From NCBI GenBank assembly GCA_937876225.1, contig CALFIC010000057.1, positions 1-39,556 of the forward strand: DNA of 39,556 nt, given 5' to 3'. Shown piece by piece: positions 25,901-32,215 of this stretch; position 1 is the stretch's first letter, and each line of letters opens with the position of its first letter. Both the position numbers and the translations under genes were made by a program. Under the pieces are notes generated by a model that ran no database searches, was not told the DNA's origin, and saw only the letters and a program-made list of their open reading frames with translations. This DNA is from an uncultured Chloroflexota bacterium. Lineage in GTDB: Bacteria > Chloroflexota > Chloroflexia > Chloroflexales > Roseiflexaceae.

Positions 25901-26183
25901 TTACGATCGTGATATCGTCGCTTCTACCTACAGCGTGTTGCCCTACCTCAACAACAATACCAACACCCTATCGTTGGGGGCGCGCTGGCTGGGGAGCACC
26001 ACTGCCACTGACTATTTCGATGGATGGCTCGATGAAGTGAGCATCTGGAATAGTGCCTTGTCGTCACGTGACGTAGAAATGCTCTACAATCAGCCTCGTG
26101 ACAACGGTAACCGGGTGGCGACGCGCACTGCGACGGTGACCATCACTCGTACTGCAACCCCATCGCCTACCAAAAAGAAATAA
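16995..26183 (+). CDS. Giant secreted multidomain protein (TSP3, RCC1 propellers, LamG, C-type lectin, CARDB)
   Basis: The product has 3062 residues. I chose ATG 16995 because GAGG lies 5 nt upstream and residues 1-28 then form a clean signal peptide ending A-Q-A; a TTG at 16977 is also in frame. Order (approximate residues): Ca2+-type TSP3 loops D-S-D-N-D-G-L-S-D-D (155) and D-T-D-G-D-G-V-P (222); a third, D-S-D-G-D-G-Y-S-D-D (825); beta-sandwich regions (860-1300); seven RCC1 units (1419-1692); a LamG-like domain (1719-1922); a C-type lectin domain (1966-2122); seven more RCC1 units (2162-2449); a CARDB-like domain (2632-2756); a C-terminal LamG-like domain (2816-3032); and a T-P-S-P-T-K-K-K end. 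Modules are joined by T-P-S-R-T-P linkers. No enzyme motif or sortase signal is seen. The inference is a surface adhesin or glycan-binding protein. A 26-bp hairpin follows the stop. Confidence 0.93.
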   Translation: MWSAHRVWTYIVLCAVLWNSVLPLPAQAATSNVVQPHNTRFQSLYRADIRVATPYARAQLTKAQIPIISSQSTTAIVLVDMLQIAWLAADGYEPTHLLSIESMGGVATPLVAQPRTVTTARALALHALTTASPLRSWATTMTPALTQSIVTATVTDSDNDGLSDDEEAIWCLNPNKASTNNTGVLDGLQVQRVRDWMANRRETNSGSIPYLASSVNVGDCVDTDGDGVPNAVEILLGLNPNRASSDFDKYNDAQELFGRTVGTNIDMPNYVKNPGRHPMVAAFPKPVITISDNSIHVDVVTTITANGSAVNTKNRTYNSTHDTTLETQRTDDAVWAHWMQVDTTNRVRSARTAGVDEWTVYQKDTQTSDGGSGEENQLNWGDIVDCVNMGFYDSNTDCTQLFVTYPDEPTNDSGDLCQFDASGCGNDPQWDTYVTQSDSYTAPTDTAPDDIGVGNTTTCTSGFAGNCAPDAFITTQDNIYDTGTTSDERPVEQSGDVVEQPGGGTTIAVTDVQPVENAQPDVPATQADASAGEATSTDTTVEVVTFDEQAIADPGQIITLQSLENVTAINTAHAADLTFSYKIRNDGTDMMNELKNIKFNVYLNDDEYPITTYAVGNDKGSFANYKPGDVSATLTIGANEKIPLTLDQLKAIEVDPKCVAEVRQGVRSASTPCPGGRVRITVADMSYGADQLFYDNAVASGVMLGIDDGNSDGSVGIDWYVLPTWELAQSDTIANVITRYFPTTQDANGVLTGIKIPKFGTTTPPKGCNNSSVVGSGTNAVLWCPFDLSRTQWMEVLTNGVAVSQDIATAPASAGAKVILRLQRDSDGDGYSDDTELEYGTNPNSASQRPAPHLAAGVATRVVNGVTQGTLSIENSGNYPAHGIKATIFSPTTSNTVRNNQVGGSGEIGANSQLIIGSESQINQAASDWTGTAQLVIAGYYTGVRDVRYTLTAVCSDTCAIGSGDTTMTWSDGNGGSGTLAVGAGYASPTDIAIGDDGLTVGFQTGSVVNGETLIIDATAPPDTFQWVNNGSDDSKPIVVVEYGDATGAHRFALPAQAYLTAATDPLTTLHGAMLRAPTIDMVSHDFTADVGGQISLLLDNPLPTTIQSSQVLLRIMDADGKTQWQQGRSMSDIATGPMVVEAMSWVTSDFVDAYDASQTYTVMALWGDAQGNVIDRQARLLGDFQNDRMPELSMTLEGTTPTTVTRGSANIDINFGSVAQGYPMKRLFTLGNVGDVALRAVVDKIPFAQTSFAGSFFIPPGLTMPYILSLDSGQLPVGPYQQTVTLRTSDAQWPLLTVTLKATITASPVGGALAYIIDPYKPLTTGLYVQGPQTRKAVVKYNEAVAVDAAKVHPLVVRDDLSDQTLGLGRKIASNPSAYGYDPALVGLGMQGAMVTGPQGVAAPQDLLPIPQTPMRSRVCGGHLHGVAVKTDGTVAAWGNNDVGQATVPNGLTGVVAVNCIGDTSYAIKNNGTVVAWGGNQNGIRDIPAGLQNIVKIAGFKNWNQGYSYAIALKSDGTLVGWGDNTYGQLNIPTNLSDVVDLAGGFRHVVALKRDGTLVGWGTDNYVGNQTNLSPLLGINGVVAITAGYAHTMALKNDGTVIMWGNNDHGQMNVPAGLNNVKQIYTGMWYSFALKNDGSVVGWGYNEYGQLSITDVIGVVDIGGTPSTSFMVRSDGTVIGRGHNGLGEIPVGLNIGSLSGNPSPTPIPSRTPTASNNLGLSLDASDRASYPGTGNTWYDTSGNNKNFAMKNGMTFISGGQMTLDGVDDFAASALVTNRTSMVSMEAYFNTSNSNQADQMVFYNGTDANRNGYGFAVNNEWTSEGRLFVLYGGVVWVDVNTPIASNTWYHAVMVISDTTLKVYVNGELRYQGTHGNPNTPTFYTFIGRNDYPTARNFNGKIALARIYNKALTDAEVQTAFGSVTQYPTAQPTVTNTPSRTPLPSNTPTITRTDTLSSSATTPDINNGCYWREADGTRHRYEVKNSMPVNWTNALSNAQSMSLNGVNGYLATITTPAEMECVYQLWRNANPSTDAYAWLSGSDAGHEGSWIWQSGPEKDQAVTVTYWRGGEPNNDGGNSDRREDCNGFWSGSGFVWNSSWNDSPCSGQSVGSSPIGYIVEYSSAGTALDSGNSGVTPSFTPIPSRTPTSSRTLTATRVISGRTNIVNFAAGIDSFFMVKEDGNVISWGNGSAATLPDGLNNVKQIAVGIGNWDLATQGDYAVAVRKDGTVVQWGRVPTGFPTGLRDVVAVDANIEFAYALKSDGTLVGWGRNYSGVLSTPTNVGTVKSVCLGAGFTLALRTNGTLVGWGEYGRYGDLSGFTNIKEISCENDEWVGLKSDGTVVGQGLYWYGSPVPSGLSNIVQISSGGYTSMALRSDGTIISWGRNDSGEASPPVSILNSAVYIATASGCVSFGLHSDGRFMAWGGNSCGGGNSGGLNTPSGTFNYVTTSIGIITPSRTPLPSNTPTPSRTLTPSRTITPSPTLTPTPNDSFAVDKADTGPERERRILIPTAFAKSARYAIDNGLLYTYTAANSTQSATIRLPRSEYLTMTLELWPLTDMTGKIDVDVGGNGSIDWTVTNASPKRIASGNLAAAITAFMASKTTDTVDVPITIKSAKVGQLLLVNVAGVPKPQADLSAASISVAGARSIMTRGWSQVQVPRAATNRVSVTIKNDGKGVSAPSSAALAADLPGQGLWYIDSQPVPRLAAGASATVTFSWDTARWPNLTGQLKLIVDPYNVLPERAKGNNTRSLAFRIANGAIVPTDTPSPTFTKTLTPSKTATSTRTATITKSPTITKTFTLTKTNTPTVTLTVPPTMVAAPALRLRYRFDEADTATSYADSSGNNNSLACNATDATCPHTQQFAINNDMGGALYFSSSDATLARATAPVAFASAFSISTWVRLADVGHTQVLLSHGASANNKSVVLGVNAANQAFCTVGAVTVTSTTAFNFAAHLLTCVYDLNVGSLVLYYDRDIVASTYSVLPYLNNNTNTLSLGARWLGSTTATDYFDGWLDEVSIWNSALSSRDVEMLYNQPRDNGNRVATRTATVTITRTATPSPTKKK
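21235..22080 (+). repeat. RCC1 propeller block 1 inside the giant mosaic protein
   Basis: Seven units carry the x-A-L-K-x-D-G-T-V-V-x-W-G pattern, at approximately 21265, 21390, 21525, 21640, 21775, 21890 and 22005. Seven is the blade number of an RCC1 propeller. From about 21280 the codons become AT-rich. Confidence 0.85.
22147..22760 (+). other. LamG-like (concanavalin-like) domain inside the giant mosaic protein
   Basis: Residues about 1719-1922 begin L-S-L-D-A-S-D and contain W-Y-D-T-S-G-N-N, F-I-G-R-N-D-Y and a final G-K-I-A-L-A-R-I-Y-N-K-A-L-T-D-A-E-V, the usual ending of LamG-3 type jelly rolls. These domains bind sugars or proteins. A second, GC-richer LamG-like domain ends the protein (D-E-V-S-I-W-N-S-A-L-S). 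Confidence 0.78.
22888..23364 (+). other. C-type lectin domain inside the giant mosaic protein
   Basis: Four cysteines sit in the canonical order (G-C-Y-W, M-E-C-V, E-D-C-N, S-P-C-S). The region also has G-Y-L-A-T-I-T-T-P-A-E, A-W-L-S-G-S-D, the sugar-site motif G-G-E-P-N-N and W-N-D. E-P-N plus W-N-D are the Ca2+ and sugar ligands of mannose-type C-type lectins, so Ca2+-dependent glycan binding is plausible. Confidence 0.82.
23480..24345 (+). repeat. RCC1 propeller block 2 inside the giant mosaic protein
   Basis: Seven units are visible, more diverged than block 1 (heads S-F-F-M-V-K-E-D, Y-A-V-A-V-R-K-D, F-A-Y-A-L-K-S-D, F-T-L-A-L-R-T-N, E-W-V-G-L-K-S-D, T-S-M-A-L-R-S-D and V-S-F-G-L-H-S-D). 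The AT-rich composition ends at the linker beginning near 24350. Confidence 0.82.
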
Positions 26184-26237
26184 CGACATAAACTACTCCC
26201 CTATGCGTGTGCACGCATAGGGGAGTAGTTTATGTCG
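26184..26237. terminator. Perfect 26-bp hairpin between convergent genes
   Basis: Arms 26184-26209 and 26212-26237 are exact inverted repeats with a 2-nt spacer. The hairpin starts one base after the stop of the giant gene and ends 15 bp before the stop of the crtI-type gene, so it can serve both strands as a terminator. There is no clear U-run on either side. The perfect match over 26 bp is longer than usual for an intrinsic terminator. Confidence 0.7.
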
Positions 26238-26252
26238 TGAGGTTAATTTACC

Positions 26253-27752
26253 CTACCCTACTACCGGATGATCCTGGCCCACAAAGTGGACGGCGCTCTT
26301 GGCGGCTTCGAGGATGGTCAGCAGGCCGCTACCGGGGTGCACTGCGCCACCTACAAAGTAGAGACCTGGCATCCAATCGGCGCGGATGTGGGGGCGCAAC
26401 GGTCCCAGCTGGCCCCAGTTGTGGCTCAGGTTGAATACTGCGCCTTTGAAGACGCGGAATTCGTCTTGCCAGTTTTCGGCCACATAGCAGGTCTCGCTGA
26501 CGATATGCTCGGCCACATCGTCGTACCCCAGCAATGCCATGCGCTCGATGATGTAGTCGCGGTAGCGTTGTTTGTTGGCTTCCCAGTCGATGCCAGCATC
26601 GGTATTGGGGATGGGAACCAGCACAAACAACGTACTGTGTCCTTCTGGCGCATTAGCCGGATTGATGATGGTCGGGTTACACACATAAAACGATGGGTCG
26701 CTGTCGTCGAGCGCCGAATCGTCGATGTAGGGCGCTTCTTTGCTGCGAATATGCTCCGACAAATAGAGTTGGTGATGCGCCAAATCGGGGTACTTTTTGT
26801 CGAGCCCGAGGTACAGCATAAACGTCGAACACGAAAAGCGCATCGAGTTGAGTTTTTTGTCGGTGTATGGTCCCCGTTGGTTGGGTGCCAAAATATTCGT
26901 GACGGCATGCGCTAAATCGGCGTTGAGCACGACAATCTCGGCGCTGACCTCTTTGCCGCTGGCCAAACGAATCCCACGCACTTTGTTTTGTGACGTCAGT
27001 ACCCCACTCACTGTGGTGTTATAGTGGATGGTCACACCGAGGTCGCGGGCTGCATTGGCAAACCCTTGTACCAAGGCCCCAAAGCCCCCTTCGGGATACC
27101 AAATGCCGTCTTCGAATTCGAGCCACGCCACCAAACTAAAGACACTGGCACATTTGGTGGGATGCATCCCCAAATATTTGGCGGGGTAGCTCATCCCATA
27201 CACCAGGCGCTCATCTTTGAAATAATTCCAAAAATGGTCGTACAACGATTCCCAGGGGCGGAAGCTCAGTGCATCCCAGATTTCTTTGGGGTTGAGGTAC
27301 CCCAAAATCGAGCGCACTGGCGTGCCCAAATAGGGCCCGTAACCCATCACGTTTTTGCGGATGTGCTCGACATACCATCGGTCAAAGGCTTCGGGCAAGT
27401 CATCGCGCCAGGCGGCCAGCTGCGCCCGGAAGTTGTCGAGGTTGGAGTCGAGGTCGAGGATGCTGTTGTCCCAAAACTTTAAGCGGGTATTGGGACTGAC
27501 GCGCTTGAGCGTGACATAATCTTCGAACCGTAAGCCACACTCTTGAAACAACTCTTGATAGACCCGCGGTACCTGCAGAATGGTCGGACCGGTGTCAAAA
27601 TAATAGCCGTCTTTGGTGAAGCCGCGCGTACGCCCACCGGGGCGATCTTCGGCTTCGTAGAGATGCACGTCGTAGCCCGCTTTGGCGAAGCGCATGGCTG
27701 ACGCCAACCCGCCGGGTCCCGCACCCACAATTATTAGTTTTGGTTTGGCCAT
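26253..27752 (-). CDS. crtI: CrtI-family carotenoid (phytoene) desaturase
   Basis: The 499-residue FAD-dependent oxidoreductase starts with the dinucleotide fold V-G-A-G-P-G-G-L-A-S-A, then E-A-E-D-R-P-G-G-R and F-D-T-G-P-T-I. The mid-region has Y-P-E-G-G-F-G-A-L. It ends with the family signature G-G-A-V-H-P-G-S-G-L-L-T-I-L-E-A-A-K-S-A. CrtI enzymes introduce conjugated double bonds into phytoene. Related enzymes (CrtD, CrtN and CrtO types) look alike, so the exact step is uncertain. GAGGA lies 5 nt before ATG 27752. It is the last gene of the probable 33505-26253 operon. A 24-nt palindrome sits in the gap between it and the pseudokinase gene. Confidence 0.85.
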   Translation of the reverse strand: MAKPKLIIVGAGPGGLASAMRFAKAGYDVHLYEAEDRPGGRTRGFTKDGYYFDTGPTILQVPRVYQELFQECGLRFEDYVTLKRVSPNTRLKFWDNSILDLDSNLDNFRAQLAAWRDDLPEAFDRWYVEHIRKNVMGYGPYLGTPVRSILGYLNPKEIWDALSFRPWESLYDHFWNYFKDERLVYGMSYPAKYLGMHPTKCASVFSLVAWLEFEDGIWYPEGGFGALVQGFANAARDLGVTIHYNTTVSGVLTSQNKVRGIRLASGKEVSAEIVVLNADLAHAVTNILAPNQRGPYTDKKLNSMRFSCSTFMLYLGLDKKYPDLAHHQLYLSEHIRSKEAPYIDDSALDDSDPSFYVCNPTIINPANAPEGHSTLFVLVPIPNTDAGIDWEANKQRYRDYIIERMALLGYDDVAEHIVSETCYVAENWQDEFRVFKGAVFNLSHNWGQLGPLRPHIRADWMPGLYFVGGAVHPGSGLLTILEAAKSAVHFVGQDHPVVG

Positions 27753-27772
27753 ATCGTCCTCAATTTTTCATA

Positions 27773-27796
27773 AGAGACGTAGCATGCTACGTCTCT
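27773..27796. other. Perfect 24-nt palindrome between the pseudokinase and crtI-type genes
   Basis: Bases 27773-27796 equal their own reverse complement. The site lies 10 bp beyond the stop of the pseudokinase gene and 20 bp before the ATG of crtI. It could be a partial terminator or RNA-processing hairpin that lowers downstream expression, or an operator for a dimeric regulator. No U-run follows on minus. Confidence 0.5.
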
Positions 27797-27805
27797 ACGG
27801 CGTTT

Positions 27806-30784
27806 CTACGGTATCGCATAACGGGCGACGGTGCCGTCCCGTTTGCCCACCGCGATTTCGGTGCCATCGGGGTTGACACCTAGTGCGGTGATTCCATCAC
27901 CTTGCCCGATGGTAGCAACGATTTTGCCATCGAGGGTGTAGCAGCTGATATTGCCGAGGTAATCGGCGGCGACCAGCAAATTACTACCGGGGATGACTTT
28001 GACGGCGGCAAATCCTGCCGATTCGTTGCTGGTGATTTTGGCGCTCGCAGTGGCTGCGTTGAGCGGGCGCACTTCAATGCCGTTTTTGGCGGTCAGTACC
28101 ACAATTTGCTGGGAATCGGTCATGAAGTCAATGGAACTGATATCTTCGTCACTGTGGAACAACAAGGAACGCGCTGCCACATCCCAAATCTCGTAGCCAG
28201 GCTTGTCGCCGCCGCCAATTACCGCCAACACATTTCCTGCACGACTAAACTCCGCTACGTGGATGTTTTTGAGGGCGGTTTGCAGACTAAATGGCGTACC
28301 GATCGCATCACCTCGCCATACTTGGATAGTCGTGCTGGTGCCTACGGCCAAATATTTGCCGTCCTGTGAGGCGGCCAGCGACAGTGGTGTCCCGTCGAGT
28401 CCTTGGATGGCTTGGGGAGTGCTGGATTCTGGGGTATAGAGACTAACGGTGTCGCTGGCGGTAATCATGGCAAATCGATTGGTACCGAGGAAAGCAATGT
28501 TTTGGGCGATGCCGGTCAACCCCGCCAAAAACAAATTGTCGGTTTTGTCGGTTTGTTGTAGGCGTACCATGCCATTGAACCCACTCGCCGCCAATACTTT
28601 TCCATCATTGGAATAACGGATACCAGTGGGGATACCTTGGCCGACCCGGAAGGTGCCAATGATTTGCTGATTGGCCATATCCCAGATCAACAACCGCCCT
28701 TCTTGGTCGCTGGTGCTGACCAGTCGATTCCCGTTTGGCTCAAGTGATATGCCAAAAATACTCAGTTGATGTTGGTTGTATTTGGCTTTTTGGGTGCCGG
28801 TAGCGACATCCCACACGCAAATCAAGCCATCCAACCCTGCACTATAGAGCAGCGTGCCGTTGGCGTTGAGCTGCAGACCACGGATGGTAATCCAACTGGT
28901 GTGCCCACTCAAGGTGCGGATGGTCTGCCCTGTTTCGGCATTGAGCATGGTGACTAACCCATTGGTGGCCCCCACAAAAAGGTTTTTGCCATCGGGAGTC
29001 CAGACCAGTCCGGTGGCCCAATGATGGCTTTTTTGCGGGTCATTGGTGTTAATCGGGGTTTGGAAGGCAAAGCTGTCGATGGCATTGCCGGTAAGTGCGT
29101 CCCACAGGCGCACGGTGCCATCACGCGAGGCAGTGGCCAGGCGTTTGCCATCGGGCGACCAGGCGATCCCGCCGATTAGGTCGGTATGTCCGGTCAGGGT
29201 GAAAATTGTGTGTTGGCTGGCGGTATCCCAGATTTTTATACTGAGATCAGTGCTCCCGCTGGCCAAACGTTTGCCGTCTGGGCTGAAAATGACATTGCGA
29301 ATCCAGCCTTCGTGCCCACGCAAGGTGTAGGCTTCGACATTGTTGGTGACATCCCAGACATGGATGATGGAATCGTTGTTGGCTCCGCTGGCGAGGTAGC
29401 GCCCATCGGGCGACCACGCCAAGCTGGTGACGCTCCCCAAATGCCCACGAAACACGGCTGTTTCGCTGAATTGTTCGACTTCGTGGATCGAAATGCTGTC
29501 GCCTGCCGCAATGGCGATAGCTTGCCCGTTGGGTGCCCAGGCCGCTGGACCAAAGGTAGTACTAGTGATGACGTTACTTACCTGTAGATTGGCTGCGTTT
29601 TTGTCGTCGATCGCCTTGTTGCTACTTTTGATGGTCGGGATGCGGGTGGGCGTCGCTGCCACGATGGCCTTGCTACTGCTCGGCACGGGCGTGGGGGTCG
29701 TGACAGCGAATTTAAAAGAACTTGCGAAGCTTCCCCCCCATAATGAACGGAATGGACTGCCAGGCAGCACCAATGCCAGCACAATACAGAGCATGACTGC
29801 CAAAATCGTCAAGGTAATCGCTGCCGCCACCAAACACCCCATGCGCATGTTGCTTGCTGGTGCGCCGGATTGTACAACAGGAACCGTGGTGGCAACGGCT
29901 GGTGGCGTGTAATTACCTGCGAGGACACTACTGGCTGGTTTGCTCTCGACTACCGGTGCCGGTGCTGCGGCGAGGATATTCCCATCGACGCCGGGACCGG
30001 GCTCACGAGTGCCAAGGGTTTGGATGGTGTCGAGTGAAATCTGCATTTCGGCGGCACTTTGGTAGCGATTCGATACCCGGGTCTGCAAGGCCCGGAGCAA
30101 TACCTGCTCAAACATTTCGTTTAAATCTGCATTGTGTGTGCGGGGGGCAATGAATTTGGCACCACTCACTTGGACTTCGGGGGTGAGTGGGGCAATTCCC
30201 GTGCTGGCAAAATACGCCAACGCCGCAATCGCATACATATCACTCGCCGGGCTACAGCCGCTGGTGGGTACTTCGGGGGCGCGGTAGGGGGTAGCGCTAG
30301 TACTGGCACCGCGAATCATCGCAAATGGTGTTAGCATCCACTGTCCATCATCACGTACGATGATGTCGCTGGGGGCTGGGGTACCGAGGTAGATAGCAGG
30401 GCTTTGGCTATGCAGTTGGCGTACCACCGCAAGGATGCGCGCTATTTGGCTGGTGACCTCGATTTGCGTCAATGCGCCGTTGCGCATTCGCACTGTCTGA
30501 CCCAAATCGTGCCCTTGGGGGGCACTGCTCACTGCAATGAACCCGGTTTCGGTGATGGCGTGGTTCACAAGGGGGAGCAACGCTCCATCATTGATGGCTG
30601 CGATGCGTTCGCTTCGTTGACTCAGTTGTTGTTGGAGTGTGGCGTCGTTGGTGGTCCATTCGGCCACATAGACCAATGCCCCGCTTTGGTCATCGCGACA
30701 ACAAAAAACCGCCGCGCCGGATTGTTCATCGATTGCGTATATCACGCGGTAGCGACCGTGGATGACGCGCTCTGGTAGCGACAT
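27806..30784 (-). CDS. Pseudokinase - transmembrane - WD40 propeller protein
   Basis: The product has 992 residues. Residues 1-270 align by eye with a bacterial Ser/Thr kinase fold: G-R-Y-R-V-I at the Gly-loop, S-A-T-P-Y-R-A-P-E in the activation segment, S-P-A-S-D-M-Y-A-I-A-A-L-A-Y, and S-N-R-Y-Q-S-A-A-E-M at the end. The catalytic sites are lost: the HRDLKPxN position reads Y-L-G-T-P-A-P-S-D and the DFG position reads T-P-F-A, so it should not phosphorylate. One membrane helix lies near residues 311-335 (C-L-V-A-A-A-I-T-L-T-I-L-A-V-M-L). A Thr/Pro linker follows, then WD40 units from about 420 to the end (S-P-D-G-K-R-L-A-S-G, L-W-D, G-H), enough for about two propellers, the second degenerate. 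I chose ATG 30784 because GAGG lies 6 nt upstream; an ATG at 30796 is in frame. The gap from crtP is 38 bp. Confidence 0.88.
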   Translation of the reverse strand: MSLPERVIHGRYRVIYAIDEQSGAAVFCCRDDQSGALVYVAEWTTNDATLQQQLSQRSERIAAINDGALLPLVNHAITETGFIAVSSAPQGHDLGQTVRMRNGALTQIEVTSQIARILAVVRQLHSQSPAIYLGTPAPSDIIVRDDGQWMLTPFAMIRGASTSATPYRAPEVPTSGCSPASDMYAIAALAYFASTGIAPLTPEVQVSGAKFIAPRTHNADLNEMFEQVLLRALQTRVSNRYQSAAEMQISLDTIQTLGTREPGPGVDGNILAAAPAPVVESKPASSVLAGNYTPPAVATTVPVVQSGAPASNMRMGCLVAAAITLTILAVMLCIVLALVLPGSPFRSLWGGSFASSFKFAVTTPTPVPSSSKAIVAATPTRIPTIKSSNKAIDDKNAANLQVSNVITSTTFGPAAWAPNGQAIAIAAGDSISIHEVEQFSETAVFRGHLGSVTSLAWSPDGRYLASGANNDSIIHVWDVTNNVEAYTLRGHEGWIRNVIFSPDGKRLASGSTDLSIKIWDTASQHTIFTLTGHTDLIGGIAWSPDGKRLATASRDGTVRLWDALTGNAIDSFAFQTPINTNDPQKSHHWATGLVWTPDGKNLFVGATNGLVTMLNAETGQTIRTLSGHTSWITIRGLQLNANGTLLYSAGLDGLICVWDVATGTQKAKYNQHQLSIFGISLEPNGNRLVSTSDQEGRLLIWDMANQQIIGTFRVGQGIPTGIRYSNDGKVLAASGFNGMVRLQQTDKTDNLFLAGLTGIAQNIAFLGTNRFAMITASDTVSLYTPESSTPQAIQGLDGTPLSLAASQDGKYLAVGTSTTIQVWRGDAIGTPFSLQTALKNIHVAEFSRAGNVLAVIGGGDKPGYEIWDVAARSLLFHSDEDISSIDFMTDSQQIVVLTAKNGIEVRPLNAATASAKITSNESAGFAAVKVIPGSNLLVAADYLGNISCYTLDGKIVATIGQGDGITALGVNPDGTEIAVGKRDGTVARYAIP

Positions 30785-30822
30785 GCTAAACCTCATTACA
30801 CTCGGTGGAATAGACTACTCCA

Positions 30823-32181
30823 CTAAAGAATCCCGTTTGCTTTTGCTTGATCAATACGATCGACGGTTCGGCGCGCACTGCGAATCGAACCTTCAATCGA
30901 CGCCATAAATTCTTGTTGGGTGTAATCACCCGTCAAAAAGAAATTAGCAATTGGAGTGGCTTGGTCGGGGCGATACTTTTCAACCCCAGGCCGGGCCGAA
31001 TAGACCGAATTGGGGATGCGTACCACGTGTGATTTGAGCAACTTCGCCGTGCGTGCTAGGGGATGTAATTCGCCAAACTCACTGAGTACGGTGGCAATCA
31101 CGTCAGCGTCGCTCTGGCGCATCAACTCTTCGGCTGGTGCTACTACGAGCTCAATGATGGAACCACGGCCTTGATGGTAGTCGGGCGATACGCGAGTCAG
31201 GTCGGCATACACGCTAATGTGCGTCCCCGAACTGAAAATCAAGTTGTTGACGTCGGTCACGAATTGGTCGAAATGAAGCTGCACCGTAATCACCGGTTGC
31301 CCCTTGAGGTACTTGAGGTTGTCGAGAACCGCATGTTTGCGCATCGACGCCGGTAAAATTTTGCGCAAACTATGCACAGGCATGGCTGATACCACCAAGT
31401 CGGCGTGGATTTCTTCGCCACTTTCGAGGCGCACGCCATTGACTTTGTTGGCCGCTTCGTCATGCAAAAAATCAATGACTTTGCTGTTAAAACGGATATT
31501 GACCCCTTTGCTTTGGAGGCGCGCCATCAAGGGATCCCACAAGCGTTCTTGGGGCGACCCTTTGACCAAGCCCATCTTGGGAGCATTGGTTTCTTTGGCG
31601 AAATGGAGCAACGCAGTCAGCACTAATTTGGCTGACACAGTGTCGCATTTTTGGAAGTTGAGCGCCAAAGCCATGGCATCCATCACTTTGTCGATGGTGC
31701 TTTGTCCCATCCCATTGGCCAAATGCCATTCTTTGTAGGTGATGTCGGCTTGTTGGTCGAGGTAGGCTTGTGAGCCGAAAATTGGCTTGATGAGCCCTCG
31801 CCCCATGCGTAATTTTTCGCCAAATGTCATCAATTCGCTTTTGGCGACGCCCATCAGGCCGTTGAGGGGGGCGGGTAAGCCTTTGACGAATTCAATCGAG
31901 GCGTATTTGCCCCCTTGGAGCGCAAAAATCATCTCGGCTGGCTTCCAATCGAAACTATCCGCCAAATCGACTTCTGCGAGGAAGTCGAGTAAGTTGTGAT
32001 AGGCGCCAAAAAAGACATGTAAGCCACTTTCGACCCAGTCGCCGTCAGGATCGCGCCACGCCGATACTTTGCCACCGGGAACGTCGCGTTTTTCAAGCAA
32101 GGTAACTTGGTAGCCACGGTCATTGAGCCATTTGGCGGTGGCGAATCCAGCCGGTCCCGCGCCTGCGATGATGACGTGCAT
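30823..32181 (-). CDS. crtP: Plant/cyanobacterial-type 15-cis-phytoene desaturase (CrtP/PDS)
   Basis: The 452-residue FAD oxidoreductase opens H-V-I-I-A-G-A-G-P-A-G-F-A-T-A, followed by L-E-K-R-D-V-P-G-G-K-V-S-A-W, D-G-D-W-V-E-S-G-L-H-V-F-F-G-A-Y, A-L-N-F-x-K-C-D, K-G-S-P-Q-E-R-L, V-S-A-M-P-V, T-H-I-S-V-Y-A-D and a final F-F-L-T-G-D-Y-T-Q-Q-E-F-M-A-S-I-E-G-S. These match the PDS/CrtP pattern of cyanobacteria and plants far better than CrtI; ZDS/CrtQ and HpnE are related alternatives. PDS converts 15-cis-phytoene to zeta-carotene, passing electrons to quinone. AGAAGGA lies before ATG 32181. It sits 34 bp downstream of the CBS-domain gene. Confidence 0.85.
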   Translation of the reverse strand: MHVIIAGAGPAGFATAKWLNDRGYQVTLLEKRDVPGGKVSAWRDPDGDWVESGLHVFFGAYHNLLDFLAEVDLADSFDWKPAEMIFALQGGKYASIEFVKGLPAPLNGLMGVAKSELMTFGEKLRMGRGLIKPIFGSQAYLDQQADITYKEWHLANGMGQSTIDKVMDAMALALNFQKCDTVSAKLVLTALLHFAKETNAPKMGLVKGSPQERLWDPLMARLQSKGVNIRFNSKVIDFLHDEAANKVNGVRLESGEEIHADLVVSAMPVHSLRKILPASMRKHAVLDNLKYLKGQPVITVQLHFDQFVTDVNNLIFSSGTHISVYADLTRVSPDYHQGRGSIIELVVAPAEELMRQSDADVIATVLSEFGELHPLARTAKLLKSHVVRIPNSVYSARPGVEKYRPDQATPIANFFLTGDYTQQEFMASIEGSIRSARRTVDRIDQAKANGIL

Positions 32182-32215
32182 GGGTTTTTCCTTCTATAAA
32201 TCAAATCGCGGTTAC

